From: Candidatus Latescibacterota bacterium
Lineage (GTDB): Bacteria > Latescibacterota > UBA2968 > UBA8231
Reading direction: 5' to 3'
DNA length: 6,064 bases
Assembly: GCA_022825185.1 (NCBI GenBank)
Contig: JAJDYK010000093.1
Span: 1 to 6,064 of the forward strand
The notes under the pieces are model-generated. The model was not told the DNA's origin and ran no database searches. It saw only the letters and a list, made by a program, of their open reading frames with translations. This document shows positions 5,344-6,064 of the stretch, one piece after another; position 1 is the stretch's first letter, and each line of letters starts with the position of its first letter. A program made the translations under genes and the position numbers.

Positions 5344-6064
5344 TGCCGCGCCAGGTCTGGGAAGAGTTCGTCGTGGACTTCGGCGCATTGGCGCAGGTGA
5401 ACCATGCGCTCTGGGCTGGCGGTGTCGAGTATGGTGGGATAGAACATGCCGCCGCCGGTTACTACTTGGTAGCCACCGGGAGAGTGTCGGCTGAGATAGT
5501 CCCTGAGGGTAGCTAGATCGGCGTCGCTGGTGCAGGGGCGGGTGAGGTTCATGGTAAACATGCGCCGCCGCTGGTCGCCGCCGAAGGAGGCGTGATAGAG
5601 GTCGTGGTTGAAGATGACGAGATCGCCGGGAGTCGTCTCAAGCGCGAGGCTGCCGGGAAAATCGCGCGGCTCGATGCCGAACAACTCCACGGAGTTGTTG
5701 AGGTCAAGGCCCTCGGTGCGGACGAAGTGGTTGGGGTGGTGGCTGCCGGGGATTATGCGCAGACAGCCGGTGTCGCGGGTCAGGTCGTCTAAGTAGAAGG
5801 CGATTTTGACTGAGAAAAGCTGGCCCCAATTGCCATCGGGATGCCAGCCGGTATCGCCGCTGTAGTAGTTGCCGTCGCCGCTGGCGTAGTTGAAGTTTTC
5901 GCCGAGGACGCCGTTGCAAATAGCGACGATGCGCTCGTCGTCTAGGAGGGTACACAGCCGCTCGCGGTGCTCGATGGGGCCGCCGAACATGGTGCGCTTG
6001 CTGCCGTCGTGTTGCGCGCCATTGCCGTGGGCTTGGATGGAGAGTTCAAACTCCTCGGTGATCG
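5340..6064 (-). CDS. Phytanoyl-CoA dioxygenase (PhyH)-family Fe(II)/2-oxoglutarate oxygenase, 5' end cut by window edge
   Basis: PhyH-family enzymes are cupin-fold oxygenases that hydroxylate small molecules using Fe(II), oxygen and 2-oxoglutarate. The frame is open from the right edge (first full codon 6062-6060) to the TGA at 5342-5340, 240 residues. It continues upstream of the internal ATG at 5990 without a stop, so that Met is not the true start. The iron triad is intact: HPD in GWHPDGNWG (visible residues 74-76; codons at 5843-5835) and the distal His in DLYHASFGGD (visible residue 157; codon 5594-5592). Arg residues 165-167 (RRRM) can bind the 2-oxoglutarate carboxylate. The Asp in HxD argues against the halogenase variant, in which it is Ala or Gly. 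DTGCLRIIPGSHH and PGDLVIFNHD are typical family strands. The substrate cannot be told. It is transcribed toward the tRNA gene and appears unrelated to the downstream operon. Confidence 0.9.
   Translation of the reverse strand, partial: ITEEFELSIQAHGNGAQHDGSKRTMFGGPIEHRERLCTLLDDERIVAICNGVLGENFNYASGDGNYYSGDTGWHPDGNWGQLFSVKIAFYLDDLTRDTGCLRIIPGSHHPNHFVRTEGLDLNNSVELFGIEPRDFPGSLALETTPGDLVIFNHDLYHASFGGDQRRRMFTMNLTRPCTSDADLATLRDYLSRHSPGGYQVVTGGGMFYPTILDTASPERMVHLRQCAEVHDELFPDLARH

Noticed and set aside
5340..5990. Complete 216-residue dioxygenase starting at the ATG at 5990
   Set aside because: The frame remains open upstream to the window edge with plausible coding sequence (ITEEFELSIQAHGNG), and PhyH proteins are normally longer, so the true start is outside the window.

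Overview
The window is a compact bacterial chromosomal segment of moderately high GC. Every gene I can support lies on the minus strand, so transcription runs from the right edge (6064) to the left edge (1). The genes are mostly housekeeping, and I see no phage, IS, CRISPR or defence module. The organism cannot be named from this window. A bacterial-type EF-P, a separate AccB and AccC, ScpA, sigma70-like promoters and a CCA-encoding tRNA-Lys show it is a bacterium. A PhyH-family dioxygenase beside them is compatible with environmental lineages rich in such enzymes (for example Poribacteria, Latescibacteria and planctomycete-like groups), but that is only an inference.

In transcription order: (1) 6064-5340, the 3' portion of a phytanoyl-CoA dioxygenase-like Fe(II)/2-oxoglutarate oxygenase, cut by the window edge. 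(2) 5308-5233, tRNA-Lys(CTT), whose likely promoter starts inside the end of the dioxygenase gene. (3) 5232-5077, an intergenic stretch with a perfect 10-bp inverted repeat just after the tRNA and a near-consensus sigma70 promoter (TTGACA, 17 bp, TAAAAT). (4) 5076-1274, a likely five-gene operon: a TPR protein with a Lys/Glu/Pro/Ala repeat linker, efp, accB, accC and gcvH, with gaps of 10, 18, 6 and 19 nt. (5) 1273-1142, a 132-bp AT-richer gap with small inverted repeats and a weak candidate promoter. (6) 1141-1, an HNH endonuclease-family gene followed 13 nt later by scpA, which runs off the left edge.

Functionally, the central operon joins translation of polyproline stretches (EF-P), the first step of fatty acid synthesis (the biotin carrier and biotin carboxylase of acetyl-CoA carboxylase) and a lipoyl carrier (GcvH). 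The lipoyl group derives from octanoyl-ACP, a product of fatty acid synthesis, so accBC with gcvH makes metabolic sense. The first gene of the operon encodes a Pro-rich KPEP/EA linker. It has few consecutive prolines, so it is not an obvious EF-P client.

I do not see a clearly new biological system. The points most worth a second look are the tandem-repeat linker with its G-quadruplex-prone template strand, the accB-accC junction with both genes in one frame separated by a single stop, gcvH located with accBC, and the hairpin directly after the tRNA.
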